Program-made: the position numbers and the translations under genes
Assembly (NCBI GenBank): GCA_964536835.1
Contig: CAZIAZ010000030.1
Span: 1 to 36,312 of the forward strand
Direction: 5' to 3'
From: DAONFI01 sp035403485
Lineage (GTDB): Bacteria; Planctomycetota; Phycisphaerae; SM23-33
DNA length: 36,312 nt
Shown: piece by piece, positions 7,726 through 16,910 of the stretch
How positions within the stretch are numbered: position 1 is the first letter of the stretch
Layout of the letters: every line of letters begins with the position of its first letter
Notes under the pieces: model-generated
Database searches by the model: none
Seen by the model: only the letters and a program-made list of their open reading frames with translations
What the model was told of the DNA's origin: nothing

Positions 7726-7785
7726 AAAAGAGGTTTCTTTTTGTGAGCCGTTCTGACGACATAGCCTGATGGCGTGAAATTCAAG

Positions 7786-8415
7786 ATGTCAATATCGAGT
7801 GATACAAAACATAAACTTCTTGATGCCGCTTGCGATATTTTTGCCGAAAAGGGTTATCGCAATGCGACAATCAAGGACATCTGCGGCCGTGCCGAAGCTA
7901 ATATAGCATCGGTGAATTATTATTTCGGCAGCAAGAAAGTGTTGTTTGAATTCGTTTGGCGGCAGGTGTACGAGATAATAAACGAGAAATATCCTCTTGA
8001 AGAGGGAGTTGGGCCGAATCCCACGCCGCAGGAGCGTCTGCGGTGTCACATATATGCGCTGATGCGGCGGATTTTTGACGAAGGCCGCGTCGGCCTGCTT
8101 CACGCCATGACGTTTTCAGCCGGCTCACACGATGTAGAGACGATGGCCATCATCAAGGAACTTTTCAGGTCGCATCGCGATTACATGGCCGGCAACGTTC
8201 GTGCGATACTGGGCTCTGCCGTGCCTGATATGTATGTCAAATTGTGCAGTATGAGCATAGTCAGCCAATGTTTCAGCCTTTATCGCTGGCCGTTGCCGGA
8301 CGGCAAAAAGTTCAGGGATATTTTCGATATGGGGCCGGAAGTGATGGCTGGACATATTTATCGCTTTTCGCTGGCTGGCCTTGAAAGTACCAGAAAGATG
8401 TTTGAAAAGCAGTAA
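7786..8415 (+). CDS. TetR/AcrR family transcriptional regulator (CecR-like)
   Basis: Predicted 209-aa DNA-binding repressor. The N-terminal TetR helix-turn-helix is clear: A-A-C-D-I-F-A-E-K-G-Y-R-N-A-T-I-K-D-I followed by A-N-I-A-S-V-N-Y-Y-F-G-S-K (about residues 11-50). The rest resembles the CecR/YbiH-type ligand domain, whose known members control efflux genes. GTG 7774 is an alternative in-frame start giving four more residues; neither start has a good ribosome site. It begins an operon, with the outer-membrane efflux gene 12 bp downstream, which points to control of the pump. Its ligand is unknown. Confidence 0.88.
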   Translation: MSISSDTKHKLLDAACDIFAEKGYRNATIKDICGRAEANIASVNYYFGSKKVLFEFVWRQVYEIINEKYPLEEGVGPNPTPQERLRCHIYALMRRIFDEGRVGLLHAMTFSAGSHDVETMAIIKELFRSHRDYMAGNVRAILGSAVPDMYVKLCSMSIVSQCFSLYRWPLPDGKKFRDIFDMGPEVMAGHIYRFSLAGLESTRKMFEKQ

Positions 8416-8427
8416 AGGGCGTCGATT

Positions 8428-9831
8428 ATGGCAAAAAGATTTTTGCTGATGATTCTTGGCGGACTGGTATTTTTAGCCGGCTGTAAAGCTCCGAAGTCGG
8501 CTGATAACGTAGTCGTGCCGCCGCAGAAATTTTCCGAGAGCGGCCACGCGCCCATGCTGGACAAGTGGTGGCGTTCGTTCGGCGACGAAAATCTCAATAC
8601 GCTGGTTGAAGAATCGCTGCAAGGCAATTTTTCGCTTAAAACCGCGGCTGACCGTCTGACCCAGTATAAAGCCCAAGCCATTATTGCCGGCGCCGACCTC
8701 TATCCGCAGGTACAGGGCGAAGGCAATGCGACTCGGTATCGCTATGAAGACCGAGGCGGCCGTTATTACGAAAGCGATTATGGCCTCGGCGTCGTGGCGT
8801 CGTATGAAATAGATTTGTGGGGCCGCGTAAGAAACACCGCTGAAGCTGCCAAACTGGACGTATCTGCGAGCGAGGACGACCTTAAAACCGCGGCGATAAC
8901 GCTGGTTGCGTCGGTTTCGGAGGCTTATTTCGGCCTTATCGAAAGCAGAGGCCAACTCGTACTGTTGGATGAACAGATAAAAACGAACCAGGATTATCTT
9001 GAGCTCGTCACGCTGCGATTCCGGCGCGGCCAGGTGTCGGTCACCGACGTGTTGCAGCAGAAACAGCTGCTGGAATCGACGATTGGCGACAGAAAAAAAA
9101 TGCAGGCTACCGTCAAGGTCTACGAAAATCAGATTGCGGTTCTTACGGGTAAAAGTCCTGGCGATTATAGCGTCAGAACGGCGGGCGATTTGCCAATTCT
9201 GCCGGCTCTGCCGGTTACGCCTGTGCCTTCCGAGCTGCTTCAGCGGCGGCCGGACGTCCACAGCACGTTTCTTGCCGTCCAGGCTGCCGACAAACGCGTC
9301 GCTGTTGCAATAGCAGACTGTCTGCCGAGTTTCAGCCTGACGATATCGGCTGGCGGTTACGGAACGAGTACGAACGAACTTTTTTCACAATGGTTAGGTA
9401 CACTGGGCGGGAATATGGTGGCGCCGCTGTTTGAAGGCGGTAAGCTGCTGGCTGAGGTTGAGAGGCGAAAGGCGATGGCCTCGGAGGCTGTCAACAGCTA
9501 CGCGCATACCATGCTCACTGCACTGCGAGAAGTGGAAGACGCACTCGTCCAGGAAACGCAGCAGGAAAAATTTCTGGAAAGCATGAAGGAACAGCTGAAA
9601 CTTTCCATGCAGTCCGTCGACCAGACGCGGGAACGATACACCAAAGGCGCAATGGATTTTCTGCGATTTCTGACTACGGTAAGCAACAATCAGGAATTGC
9701 AGCGTACTTACCTTACGTCACGCAGGCAGCTTATTTCGTATCGAATATCGCTTTACAAGGCTCTTTCCGGCGGCTGGGATGTTACACCGCTTGAAAAACA
9801 GGCGGACATGAATATCAGACTGTTGAACTGA
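8428..9831 (+). CDS. efflux outer-membrane factor lipoprotein (NodT/OprM family)
   Basis: Predicted 467-aa TolC-like outer-membrane channel of a tripartite RND system. The N terminus is a lipoprotein signal with lipobox L-A-G-C (Cys about 19). The body has the two-fold OEP repeat: W-W-R-S-F-G-D..L-N-T-L-V-E-E-S-L near 40, the S-Y-E-I-D-L-W-G-R-V-R motif near 125, and Q-R-R-P-D-V near 270. All are typical of the NodT subfamily. The length is normal. It follows tetR by 12 bp and precedes the adaptor by 42 bp, so the three pump parts are made together. Lipidation would depend on Lnt, encoded in this window. Confidence 0.93.
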   Translation: MAKRFLLMILGGLVFLAGCKAPKSADNVVVPPQKFSESGHAPMLDKWWRSFGDENLNTLVEESLQGNFSLKTAADRLTQYKAQAIIAGADLYPQVQGEGNATRYRYEDRGGRYYESDYGLGVVASYEIDLWGRVRNTAEAAKLDVSASEDDLKTAAITLVASVSEAYFGLIESRGQLVLLDEQIKTNQDYLELVTLRFRRGQVSVTDVLQQKQLLESTIGDRKKMQATVKVYENQIAVLTGKSPGDYSVRTAGDLPILPALPVTPVPSELLQRRPDVHSTFLAVQAADKRVAVAIADCLPSFSLTISAGGYGTSTNELFSQWLGTLGGNMVAPLFEGGKLLAEVERRKAMASEAVNSYAHTMLTALREVEDALVQETQQEKFLESMKEQLKLSMQSVDQTRERYTKGAMDFLRFLTTVSNNQELQRTYLTSRRQLISYRISLYKALSGGWDVTPLEKQADMNIRLLN

Positions 9832-9873
9832 TGCCTTATTCACATGATGTTGAAATGAAGAGGTATGGCACAT

Positions 9874-11124
9874 ATGAGTGAAAGCAGACTCGTACAGGCA
9901 GAAAAGAAAATCATAAGAACCGTCACGCCGCTGGCGATAATAGCCGCCGGCATCGGCGTAATGATTTTTTTTGTGGAAAACAAACCTCGCGCACAGCGGG
10001 TCAAGCCCCAATCGTCGGTAACGCTGATTAAAACCGTGCCGCTTGAGCCCGGCAAACATCAGACCATTATCGAAGGCATGGGTACGGTCGAACCGTCGAA
10101 GAGCATCAGCCTTATTCCGCAGGTCGCCGGCAGAGTGGAGTGGATATCGTCCAACATGATTCCTGGCGGACGGTTCAAAAAAGGCGAAGTCATGCTCCAG
10201 ATTGAAAAGGTCGATTACCAGTTGATTGTCGAACAGCGTAAAAGCGAGGTCAGTTCAGCTGAAAAAGACCTGCGGCTGGAAGTCGGACAGCAGGCTATCG
10301 CAAAACGCGAATATGAAATGCTCAAGCAGTCCATAACCGAAGACGACAAAGACCTCGTCCTTCGGGAGCCGTACATGAAATACGCCCGGGCCAATCTCGC
10401 CGCCGCCAAAGCCGCCCTGGAAGACGCCGAGCTGAACCTTAAACGGACAACCATGACAGCTCCTTTTAATTGCAGCGTCGAGAGTGAATCCGTAGACCCC
10501 GGGTCGCAGTTAGCAGTCGGCTCTGTAATAGCGCAACTTGCAGGTACGGATGATTTCTGGATTGAAACGTCCGTGCCGGTCGACCAGCTTCAATGGCTGA
10601 ATCTCAACGGCGGAGAGACTCAACCCAAGTCGTATATTTACAATTTGACGGCGTGGGGAAAGGACGCATTCAGGGTAGGATACGTAAAAAACATGATGAT
10701 GCACCTGGAGACGGAAGGCCGAATGGCCAGGCTGCTCGTGAATGTGGTGGACCCGCTGTGCATGCGGAAGGAAAATCACGGCATGCCCAGGCTGATTCTG
10801 GGCATGTACGTCCGCGTAAACATAGAAGGAAAGACGCTGACAAACGTCTACCGTATAGATCGCGGCGCACTGCATGACGGCGACAGAATATATATTATGA
10901 CCAAAAACGACAAGCTGGAAATACGTACGGTCGATATAGTCTGGCGCGGCAACCAGTACGTGTTCGTTGAAAAAGGCATAACGCCCGGCGAGAGACTTAT
11001 CGTCACGGATATGCCGGTCGCGGTCGAAGGCATGTCGCTCAGGGAAGCTCCAGACGACGAGCCGGCCGACAGTCAGCCGTCAACTCAGTCCGCATCTCAG
11101 CCGGCTGCAAAAGAGGCTGACTGA
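9874..11124 (+). CDS. RND efflux periplasmic adaptor (HlyD/MFP family)
   Basis: Predicted 416-aa membrane fusion protein joining the RND pump to the outer-membrane channel. One membrane segment lies near residues 20-36 (I-I-A-A-G-I-G-V-M-I-F-F). A lipoyl-like half follows (G-R-V-E-W-I-S..G-x-x-F-K-K-G-E), then a coiled-coil hairpin (about 115-185), the second lipoyl half (T-M-T-A-P-F-N-C) and a beta-barrel. The C-terminal tail is rich in Ser, Gln and Ala. ATG 9865 is also possible, but the AAGAGG site is only 1 nt from it and 10 nt from 9874, so 9874 fits better. It ends one base before the pump gene. Confidence 0.92.
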   Translation: MSESRLVQAEKKIIRTVTPLAIIAAGIGVMIFFVENKPRAQRVKPQSSVTLIKTVPLEPGKHQTIIEGMGTVEPSKSISLIPQVAGRVEWISSNMIPGGRFKKGEVMLQIEKVDYQLIVEQRKSEVSSAEKDLRLEVGQQAIAKREYEMLKQSITEDDKDLVLREPYMKYARANLAAAKAALEDAELNLKRTTMTAPFNCSVESESVDPGSQLAVGSVIAQLAGTDDFWIETSVPVDQLQWLNLNGGETQPKSYIYNLTAWGKDAFRVGYVKNMMMHLETEGRMARLLVNVVDPLCMRKENHGMPRLILGMYVRVNIEGKTLTNVYRIDRGALHDGDRIYIMTKNDKLEIRTVDIVWRGNQYVFVEKGITPGERLIVTDMPVAVEGMSLREAPDDEPADSQPSTQSASQPAAKEAD

Positions 11125-11125
11125 T

Positions 11126-14100
11126 ATGAGCCACGATATCGAAAATCTCGACCATAACTATCACGGCCCCGTTGCGTGGATGGCCGGCCATAGCGTGGCT
11201 GCGAATCTTTGCATGCTGCTGTGCCTGGTCGGCGGATTTATCGCAATGCAGAATATCAAGCAGGAGGTCTTTCCTGACCTGACGCTGGATGTCGTACGGG
11301 TAACAGTGTCGTATCCGGGTGCCAGTCCTGACGAAGTCCGTAAAAGCATCGTCGAAGCAATCGAAAACGTCGTTATGGGCATAGACGGCGTAGACGAGGT
11401 GACTTCATCGGCGGAGGAAGGCTCAGCTACTGTCGACGTGGAAGTTCTCGAAGGAGCCGACGTCCAGAAAGTCTATCAGGACGTCAAAAGCGAAGTTGAC
11501 CGCATACGTACCTTCCCTGAAGATGCCGAAGACCCAGAAGTGACCCTTCTGACGCACAGGCGGGAAGTGCTTTCGCTTGTAATTTACGGCAATACCAGTC
11601 CGCAGGTGCTTCACGAACTGGCTGAACGTACCAGAGACGAACTGCTCCAGCGAAAGGATATCACGCAGGTCGAGATAGTTGGCGTCAAGGCTCTGGAGAT
11701 AAAAATCGAGATACCGCAGGAAAATCTCCGGCGTTACAATCTGACCATAGACCAGGTGGCACAGCGGATAAAGGCTGCGGCGGTTGAAATTCCAGGCGGC
11801 GGCTTGAAGACGCGAGCAGGCGAAATACTCGTCCGCGTCAAGGAACGAAAGGATTATGGCAGACAGTTTGCGGTTCTGCCCATAATATCCACGCCGGACG
11901 GCTCTCAGGTGAAACTCGAAGACATTGCCAAAATTGACGACGGCTTCAATGAAGACTCGGACACGCAGGCTGTCTACGACAACAAGCCCGCGGTCGGCAT
12001 AGACGTCTACAGCGTCGGCGAGCAGACCCCGATGCAGATTTCAAAATCAGTCGCCGAGTTCAAGGAAACTCTCGATACGCAACTGCCGCCAGGCATTCGC
12101 AGCGTTATCCTGGACGACAAAAGCGTGGTTTTCAAACAGCGCATAGACCTGCTGGTTTCAAACGGCGTGTCCGGCCTTATTCTGGTGATGATAACGCTCG
12201 GCCTGTTTCTGGAGATTCGTCTTGCGTTCTGGGTGATGATGGGCATTCCGGTTTCATTTATGGGCTCAATGCTCGTCATGCCGCTGCTGGGCGTTACCAT
12301 AAACATGATGTCCCTGTTTGCCTACATCATAGCCATCGGCATTGTCGTCGATGACGCCATAGTCGTAGGCGAAAATATTTATCATTACCGGCAGAAGGGC
12401 AAAAGCTTTTACGAGGCGTCCATTCTGGGCGTCGGCGACGTAGCCATGCCCGTTACGTTCAGCGTCCTTACGAACTGCGTTACGTTTCTGCCGCTGTACT
12501 TCATGCCCGGCATGATGGGCAAAGTTTTCAACATGATACCGCTGGTTGTCATCACGGTTTTCCTGATATCGCTGCTTGAATCCATATTCGTGCTGCCGTC
12601 GCATCTTGGCCATCAGAAAGAGTGGAAGCTGCGAGGGCTTTTCGGCTGGATACATCATCGTCAGCAGGATTTCAGCCACTGGTTTACGACGTGGATAAAT
12701 TGTCGTTACGGGCCATTCCTGGATAAGGCGATTCATTGGCGCTATACTACGCTGGGCGTAGGCGTGGCGATACTTTTGTGCACCATCGGTTATGCCGTAA
12801 GCGGACGAATGGGCTTTGCACTGTTTCCGAAAGTTGAATCGGATTACGCATATGCCACGATTACTCTGCCGTACGGCGTGGCATTCATCAAGACGGAAAA
12901 AATAAGCGACCGGCTTTTCAATGCGGCTCAAAAAGTCATAAAGGAAAGCGGCCATGCTGAACTTGTCGAAGGTATTTTTACGGTACTTGAAACAAACAGC
13001 GTAACCATGAAAATCACCATGGCTCAGCCTGAGATTCGCGAAAAAATAATGAGTACCGCCGAATTCACGAACCGTTGGCGTGAAACTACCGGCACGCTTC
13101 TGGGCATAGAAAACGCCAAGTTTGAATCCGACCGCGGCGGCCCGGGCTCAGGCGACGCACTTACCATCGAACTCAGCCACCGCGACATGAAAGTGCTGGA
13201 AAAAGCAAGTGCCGAACTTGCCGCCGATTTGAGAAAATATCCTATGGTCAGCGATATAGACGATGGCTTTTCACCCGGCAAGGAACAGCTGGATTTTACC
13301 ATCAAGCCTGAAGGAAAAAGCCTCGGCCTGACGGCAAATGAAATCGCCAGGCAGGTTCGCAGTTCATTCTACGGCGCCGAAGCCATCCGGCAGCAGCGAG
13401 GAAGAAATGAAATAAAAGTCATGGTTCGTCTTCCAAAAAATGAACGCTCCAGTGAACATAATGTGGAAGACCTCATGATTCGTACGCCGGACGGCATTGA
13501 AGTGCCACTGCGGGAAGTAGCCAACTTTACGAGGGGACGGGCATATACGACTATCGACAGGCGAAACGGAAGAACCATCGTCAACGTCACTGCCGACGTG
13601 ACCCCGCAAAGCCGCGCAGGCGAAATCATACGTTCCCTCATCCAGAACGAACTGCCTGCGCTGATGGCTGAGTATCCAGGTCTTGCATACAGCTTTGAGG
13701 GCAAACAGGCTGACCAGCGTGAGAGTCTGGGAAATCTGCAAGTCGGCTTTCTGCTTTCATTGCTGGTTATCTATGCGATGCTGGCAATACCGTTCCGCAG
13801 CTACCTTCAGCCGCTTATCGTCATGGTCAGCATACCCTTTGGCATCGTGGGCGCGGTACTGGGCCACATAATCATGGGTTATACGCTCAGCGTGGTCAGC
13901 CTGTTGGGCATAGTTGCGCTAGCCGGCGTAGTCATCAACGATTCACTGGTGTTAATCGAGCTGGCCAACAAACTTCGCAAGGACAACGCCCTCCGCAATC
14001 CCGCGGAGGCGATTCACGCCGCAGCCATTGGCCGTTTTCGCGCGATTATACTTACGACGCTTACCACGTTTTTCGGCTTGGCTCCGATTATCTGCGAGCA

Positions 14101-14272
14101 GTCGCGTCAGGCGAGATTCCTTATTCCCATGGCGATTTCACTTGGATTCGGCATATTGTTTGCCACGTTCATAACGTTAATATTAGTGCCGGCGTTATAC
14201 GTTATGATTGAAGATATGAAAAATATTTACGCCGGCTTTTTTAAACGCAAGAAGAGCAGTAATGTCGCTTGA
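11126..14272 (+). CDS. RND efflux permease (AcrB/MdtB-like, HAE1 type)
   Basis: Predicted 1048-aa inner-membrane proton antiporter. The length and the two-fold architecture are standard: TM1 near 24-42, a large periplasmic loop, TM2-6, a central loop, TM7, a second periplasmic loop and TM8-12. The TM4 proton-relay motif G-I-V-V-D-D-A-I-V-V-G-E-N is intact near 405. TM10 shows G-V-V-I-N-D-S-L-V-L-I-E. AGAGG lies 9 nt before the ATG. It overlaps the MATE gene by 11 bp. With the adaptor and channel it forms a complete drug or metabolite efflux complex; the substrate cannot be told from sequence. Confidence 0.95.
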   Translation: MSHDIENLDHNYHGPVAWMAGHSVAANLCMLLCLVGGFIAMQNIKQEVFPDLTLDVVRVTVSYPGASPDEVRKSIVEAIENVVMGIDGVDEVTSSAEEGSATVDVEVLEGADVQKVYQDVKSEVDRIRTFPEDAEDPEVTLLTHRREVLSLVIYGNTSPQVLHELAERTRDELLQRKDITQVEIVGVKALEIKIEIPQENLRRYNLTIDQVAQRIKAAAVEIPGGGLKTRAGEILVRVKERKDYGRQFAVLPIISTPDGSQVKLEDIAKIDDGFNEDSDTQAVYDNKPAVGIDVYSVGEQTPMQISKSVAEFKETLDTQLPPGIRSVILDDKSVVFKQRIDLLVSNGVSGLILVMITLGLFLEIRLAFWVMMGIPVSFMGSMLVMPLLGVTINMMSLFAYIIAIGIVVDDAIVVGENIYHYRQKGKSFYEASILGVGDVAMPVTFSVLTNCVTFLPLYFMPGMMGKVFNMIPLVVITVFLISLLESIFVLPSHLGHQKEWKLRGLFGWIHHRQQDFSHWFTTWINCRYGPFLDKAIHWRYTTLGVGVAILLCTIGYAVSGRMGFALFPKVESDYAYATITLPYGVAFIKTEKISDRLFNAAQKVIKESGHAELVEGIFTVLETNSVTMKITMAQPEIREKIMSTAEFTNRWRETTGTLLGIENAKFESDRGGPGSGDALTIELSHRDMKVLEKASAELAADLRKYPMVSDIDDGFSPGKEQLDFTIKPEGKSLGLTANEIARQVRSSFYGAEAIRQQRGRNEIKVMVRLPKNERSSEHNVEDLMIRTPDGIEVPLREVANFTRGRAYTTIDRRNGRTIVNVTADVTPQSRAGEIIRSLIQNELPALMAEYPGLAYSFEGKQADQRESLGNLQVGFLLSLLVIYAMLAIPFRSYLQPLIVMVSIPFGIVGAVLGHIIMGYTLSVVSLLGIVALAGVVINDSLVLIELANKLRKDNALRNPAEAIHAAAIGRFRAIILTTLTTFFGLAPIICEQSRQARFLIPMAISLGFGILFATFITLILVPALYVMIEDMKNIYAGFFKRKKSSNVA

Positions 14273-15635
14273 GCAGGCTCACAGACTGGAACATGAAAAA
14301 ATTCCGCAGTTGTTGTTACGGTTTTCCATACCTTCGACGGTTGCGACGGTTGTTCACGGCACATACAACGTCGTGGACCGTATTTTTGTCGGGAAAGCGG
14401 TTGGCGAAGAGGCGCTCGCCGCGCTCGCCGTCGCCATGCCGGTCATGATGATAATGATGGCGTTCGGCATGATGTTTGGCCGCGGCGGCAGTGCGCTGAT
14501 TTCCATTCATATGGGTGAAAAACGTTTTGACAAGGCTGAAAGGGTTTTGGGAACAGGCCTTTTACTGTTTTGCATATTGTCTTTTCTGTTTACGTGCTTC
14601 GGCCTGATATACATAGACCCGTTGCTGCGCATATTCGGCGCAAATGATGCCATAATGCCCATGGCTCGTGAATATCTTTCGATAATACTCTGGGGTTCGC
14701 TGTTTCATGAAATATCTTTCGGCGTGAACAACTATATCCGTTCCGAGGGCAACGCCAAAACAGCCATGATGACCGCGTTTTTTGCTGCCGGCCTCAATGT
14801 GGTTCTCGACCCGATATTCCTGTTCGTGTTCAATATGGGCGTAGCCGGCGTGGCATGGGCGACCATAATCGCACAGTTTGCCTCCGCCGTATGGGTAATG
14901 CTCTATTATTTCGGCGGCAAAAGTCTGCTGAGATTCCATCTGAAAAATCTTGTGCTGGATATGCAACTCGCCGGCCGGATAATTTTTGTCGGCTCGCCGC
15001 CGTTTTTAATGAACGTCTGCGGGTGCGTATCGCTGGCGATATTGAATAACCAGCTCCAGAAATTCGGCGGCATTCGCGCTATTGCCGTAATGAGCGTCAT
15101 ATTCACAGTGATGTCGGTGGTATATATGCCGCTGGTCGGCATCGCCCAGGGTGCGCAGCCCATATTCGGGTATAACCTCGGTGCGGCAAGGTATGACAGG
15201 GTACGTTCAACGTTGCGGCTGACGCTTACTGTTGCAAGTATCCTTTGCATGGGAGTTTTCATATTCGTGGAAACTTTCCCGAATCTTATTTTCGCACTGT
15301 TTGAACGCGACCAGAGCGGCCTGATGCGGGACGGCGCGTATGCCTGCCGCTATTTCGTAATGCTTCTGCCGCTGGTTGGCACAATATTCGTATCGACGAA
15401 CTATTTTCAGGCGATAAACAAACCCGTTGAATCGATAGTTCTTTCGCTGGTGCGGCAGAGCATTTCCGTGCTTTCAGTTCTGATTCTGCCGTTCTGGTTC
15501 GGCCTCGACGGCATATGGATATCCGAGCCGGCGTCTACGGCTATCGCGTTTGCCGTTGCCGTAATCATGCTGCTTGTCGAGCAGAAAAAACTCAACAACC
15601 GTCAGCTTGAACTTGAGTTGCCGGCTAAGGCCTGA
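14262..15635 (+). CDS. MATE family multidrug/metabolite exporter
   Basis: Predicted 457-aa inner-membrane antiporter with about 12 hydrophobic helices. It shows the MATE N-terminal pattern (F-S-I-P-S-T-V-A..N-V-V-D-R-I-F-V-G near residues 20-43). The second half repeats the family fold, including G-I-A-Q-G-A-Q-P-I-F-G-Y-N near 290. The start lies inside the end of the RND gene (11-bp overlap), so the two are probably translationally coupled. It therefore shares the control of the efflux operon, giving two exporters of different energy coupling in one unit. The length is normal. Confidence 0.94.
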   Translation: MSLEQAHRLEHEKIPQLLLRFSIPSTVATVVHGTYNVVDRIFVGKAVGEEALAALAVAMPVMMIMMAFGMMFGRGGSALISIHMGEKRFDKAERVLGTGLLLFCILSFLFTCFGLIYIDPLLRIFGANDAIMPMAREYLSIILWGSLFHEISFGVNNYIRSEGNAKTAMMTAFFAAGLNVVLDPIFLFVFNMGVAGVAWATIIAQFASAVWVMLYYFGGKSLLRFHLKNLVLDMQLAGRIIFVGSPPFLMNVCGCVSLAILNNQLQKFGGIRAIAVMSVIFTVMSVVYMPLVGIAQGAQPIFGYNLGAARYDRVRSTLRLTLTVASILCMGVFIFVETFPNLIFALFERDQSGLMRDGAYACRYFVMLLPLVGTIFVSTNYFQAINKPVESIVLSLVRQSISVLSVLILPFWFGLDGIWISEPASTAIAFAVAVIMLLVEQKKLNNRQLELELPAKA

Positions 15636-15796
15636 TAGAATTGCTTACATGTAAAGGTCCAGCGTGCAAGTTTACGTCGTGCGTTGCGGCGGAAGCTTTC
15701 ACGCCGGACCTTATTGGAAAAATCAGGCCGATATCGGACGACGATATTTCTGTTCTGCGGACGAAAAGCCGGCTTGAAGAAAAAGGTCTTTCAACA

Positions 15797-16498
15797 ATGA
15801 TATCAGATGAAATGCTGGCTAGCTGCCAGGAATTGTTGGGTTACAAATTCAAAAACACGGCGATTCTTGTGCAGGCTCTTACGCATACGTCAGCCGCAAA
15901 TACGCATCGTGAAAGCAATGAACGGATGGAATTTCTGGGCGATGCCGTTCTTGGTTTTTCCGTATGCGGCATTCTGTTCCGCAAGTACGCCGACCTCGAT
16001 GAGGGCGACATGACCAAAATCAAGTCTTCGGTCGTATCACGCAGTACGTGTAATGAAATTGTCCGGCAGAGCGGTTTGGGCATGTTCGTCATCATGGACC
16101 GGCCTATACACTCAATGCAGGATTTGCCGGATTCCATCGCCGCCTGTCTGATAGAGGCCATTATCGGCGCCATTTATCTTGACGGCGGCATCAGAAATGC
16201 GGAAAAATTCATACGTGCAAATTTTCAGCCGTATATTGACCATGCGATGTCAAGCGCACACCAGAAAAACTACAAATCGCTTTTACAGCAGCACGTTCAA
16301 CGGATTGGCAACAATCCGCCGGAATATGTCGTACTCGACGAACAGGGGCCTGAACACAGCAAATGCTTCGAGGTCGGAATCATGATTGACGGCAAACATT
16401 TCGCAAGCGCTTGGGGCAAGAGCAAAAAACTCGCCGAGCAGGCTGCCGCCAGGCGTGCCCTCCTTAATATGGGTGTAATCGGCGAAGAGGATGAATGA
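15797..16498 (+). CDS. rnc: ribonuclease III
   Basis: Predicted 233-aa double-strand-specific endoribonuclease for rRNA and mRNA processing. The catalytic signature E-R-M-E-F-L-G-D-A-V-L-G is near residue 41. The second acidic site (D-S-I-A-A-C-L-I-E-A-I-I-G-A-I-Y) is near 118. A dsRNA-binding domain fills the last 70 residues (P-P-E-Y.., K-S-K-K-L-A-E-Q-A-A-A). I chose ATG 15797 because homology starts here and AAGG lies 10 nt upstream. The frame stays open back to a TTG at 15641, adding 52 unrelated residues. It follows the MATE gene by 161 bp and may be expressed partly from the efflux operon. Confidence 0.93.
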   Translation: MISDEMLASCQELLGYKFKNTAILVQALTHTSAANTHRESNERMEFLGDAVLGFSVCGILFRKYADLDEGDMTKIKSSVVSRSTCNEIVRQSGLGMFVIMDRPIHSMQDLPDSIAACLIEAIIGAIYLDGGIRNAEKFIRANFQPYIDHAMSSAHQKNYKSLLQQHVQRIGNNPPEYVVLDEQGPEHSKCFEVGIMIDGKHFASAWGKSKKLAEQAAARRALLNMGVIGEEDE

Positions 16499-16589
16499 TG
16501 CCGGATAGATTGTGAGCCGTTAGAGTTGTTTCCGAAATGGTTTTTTTGAAAATCATCTAAAAAAAATCAATATAGCGCCAAAAAGTATC

Positions 16590-16618
16590 TTGAAAAAAGT
16601 TAAAACTCACGGCATTAT
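16590..16618 (+). promoter_or_regulatory. candidate promoter for the 34-aa peptide gene
   Basis: TTGAAA (16590-16595), a 17-bp spacer and CATTAT (16613-16618). A small CGGCA/TGCCG hairpin (16610-16625) overlaps the -10 box. A start near 16625 would give a 48-nt leader. Confidence 0.42.
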
Positions 16619-16672
16619 TGTGCCGATATTTGTTAATGGAATAGTGTTGTTTGGCATATGGAGGTGCCTGAA

Positions 16673-16777
16673 ATGACGTTGAAGACATTGAGAATGAAGG
16701 CTTCGCCGGTTGTATGGGAATTGGCATTGATGGCGGTGTGGCTGCTGGTTGCGCTGCTTATCATCATGAAACAGTGA
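16673..16777 (+). CDS. small single-span membrane protein (34 aa)
   Basis: The reading frame starts at ATG 16673, 8 nt after a consensus GGAGG, and stops at TGA 16775. The product has a basic N terminus (M-T-L-K-T-L-R-M-K) and one strong hydrophobic segment (W-E-L-A-L-M-A-V-W-L-L-V-A-L-L-I-I-M), ending in K-Q. This is the form of a small inner-membrane peptide with its N terminus inside. I do not recognise a family. It stands alone between rnc and a convergent gene with a candidate promoter of its own. The strong ribosome site and compact membrane design favour a real gene. Confidence 0.6.
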   Translation: MTLKTLRMKASPVVWELALMAVWLLVALLIIMKQ

Positions 16778-16910
16778 CCGGTTTTGAAACGATATGGATT
16801 TATCCTTTGCCTGCGGGTTGTCTTGCCGGTTTTGCGGTATTTGCATACCGCCAGTCGTAAGCCGGAATAACGCCTTTTCAGATGAAAGCGGTACGGTTTC
16901 CAGTTTCGGA

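Noticed and set aside
15641..15796. In-frame N-terminal extension of RNase III from TTG 15641
   Set aside because: The 52 residues are unlike RNase III, the TTG has no ribosome site, and family homology begins at 15797.
16834..16851. Perfect GCGGTAT/ATACCGC hairpin as a terminator
   Set aside because: No T tract follows on either strand; kept only as a small hairpin of unknown meaning.
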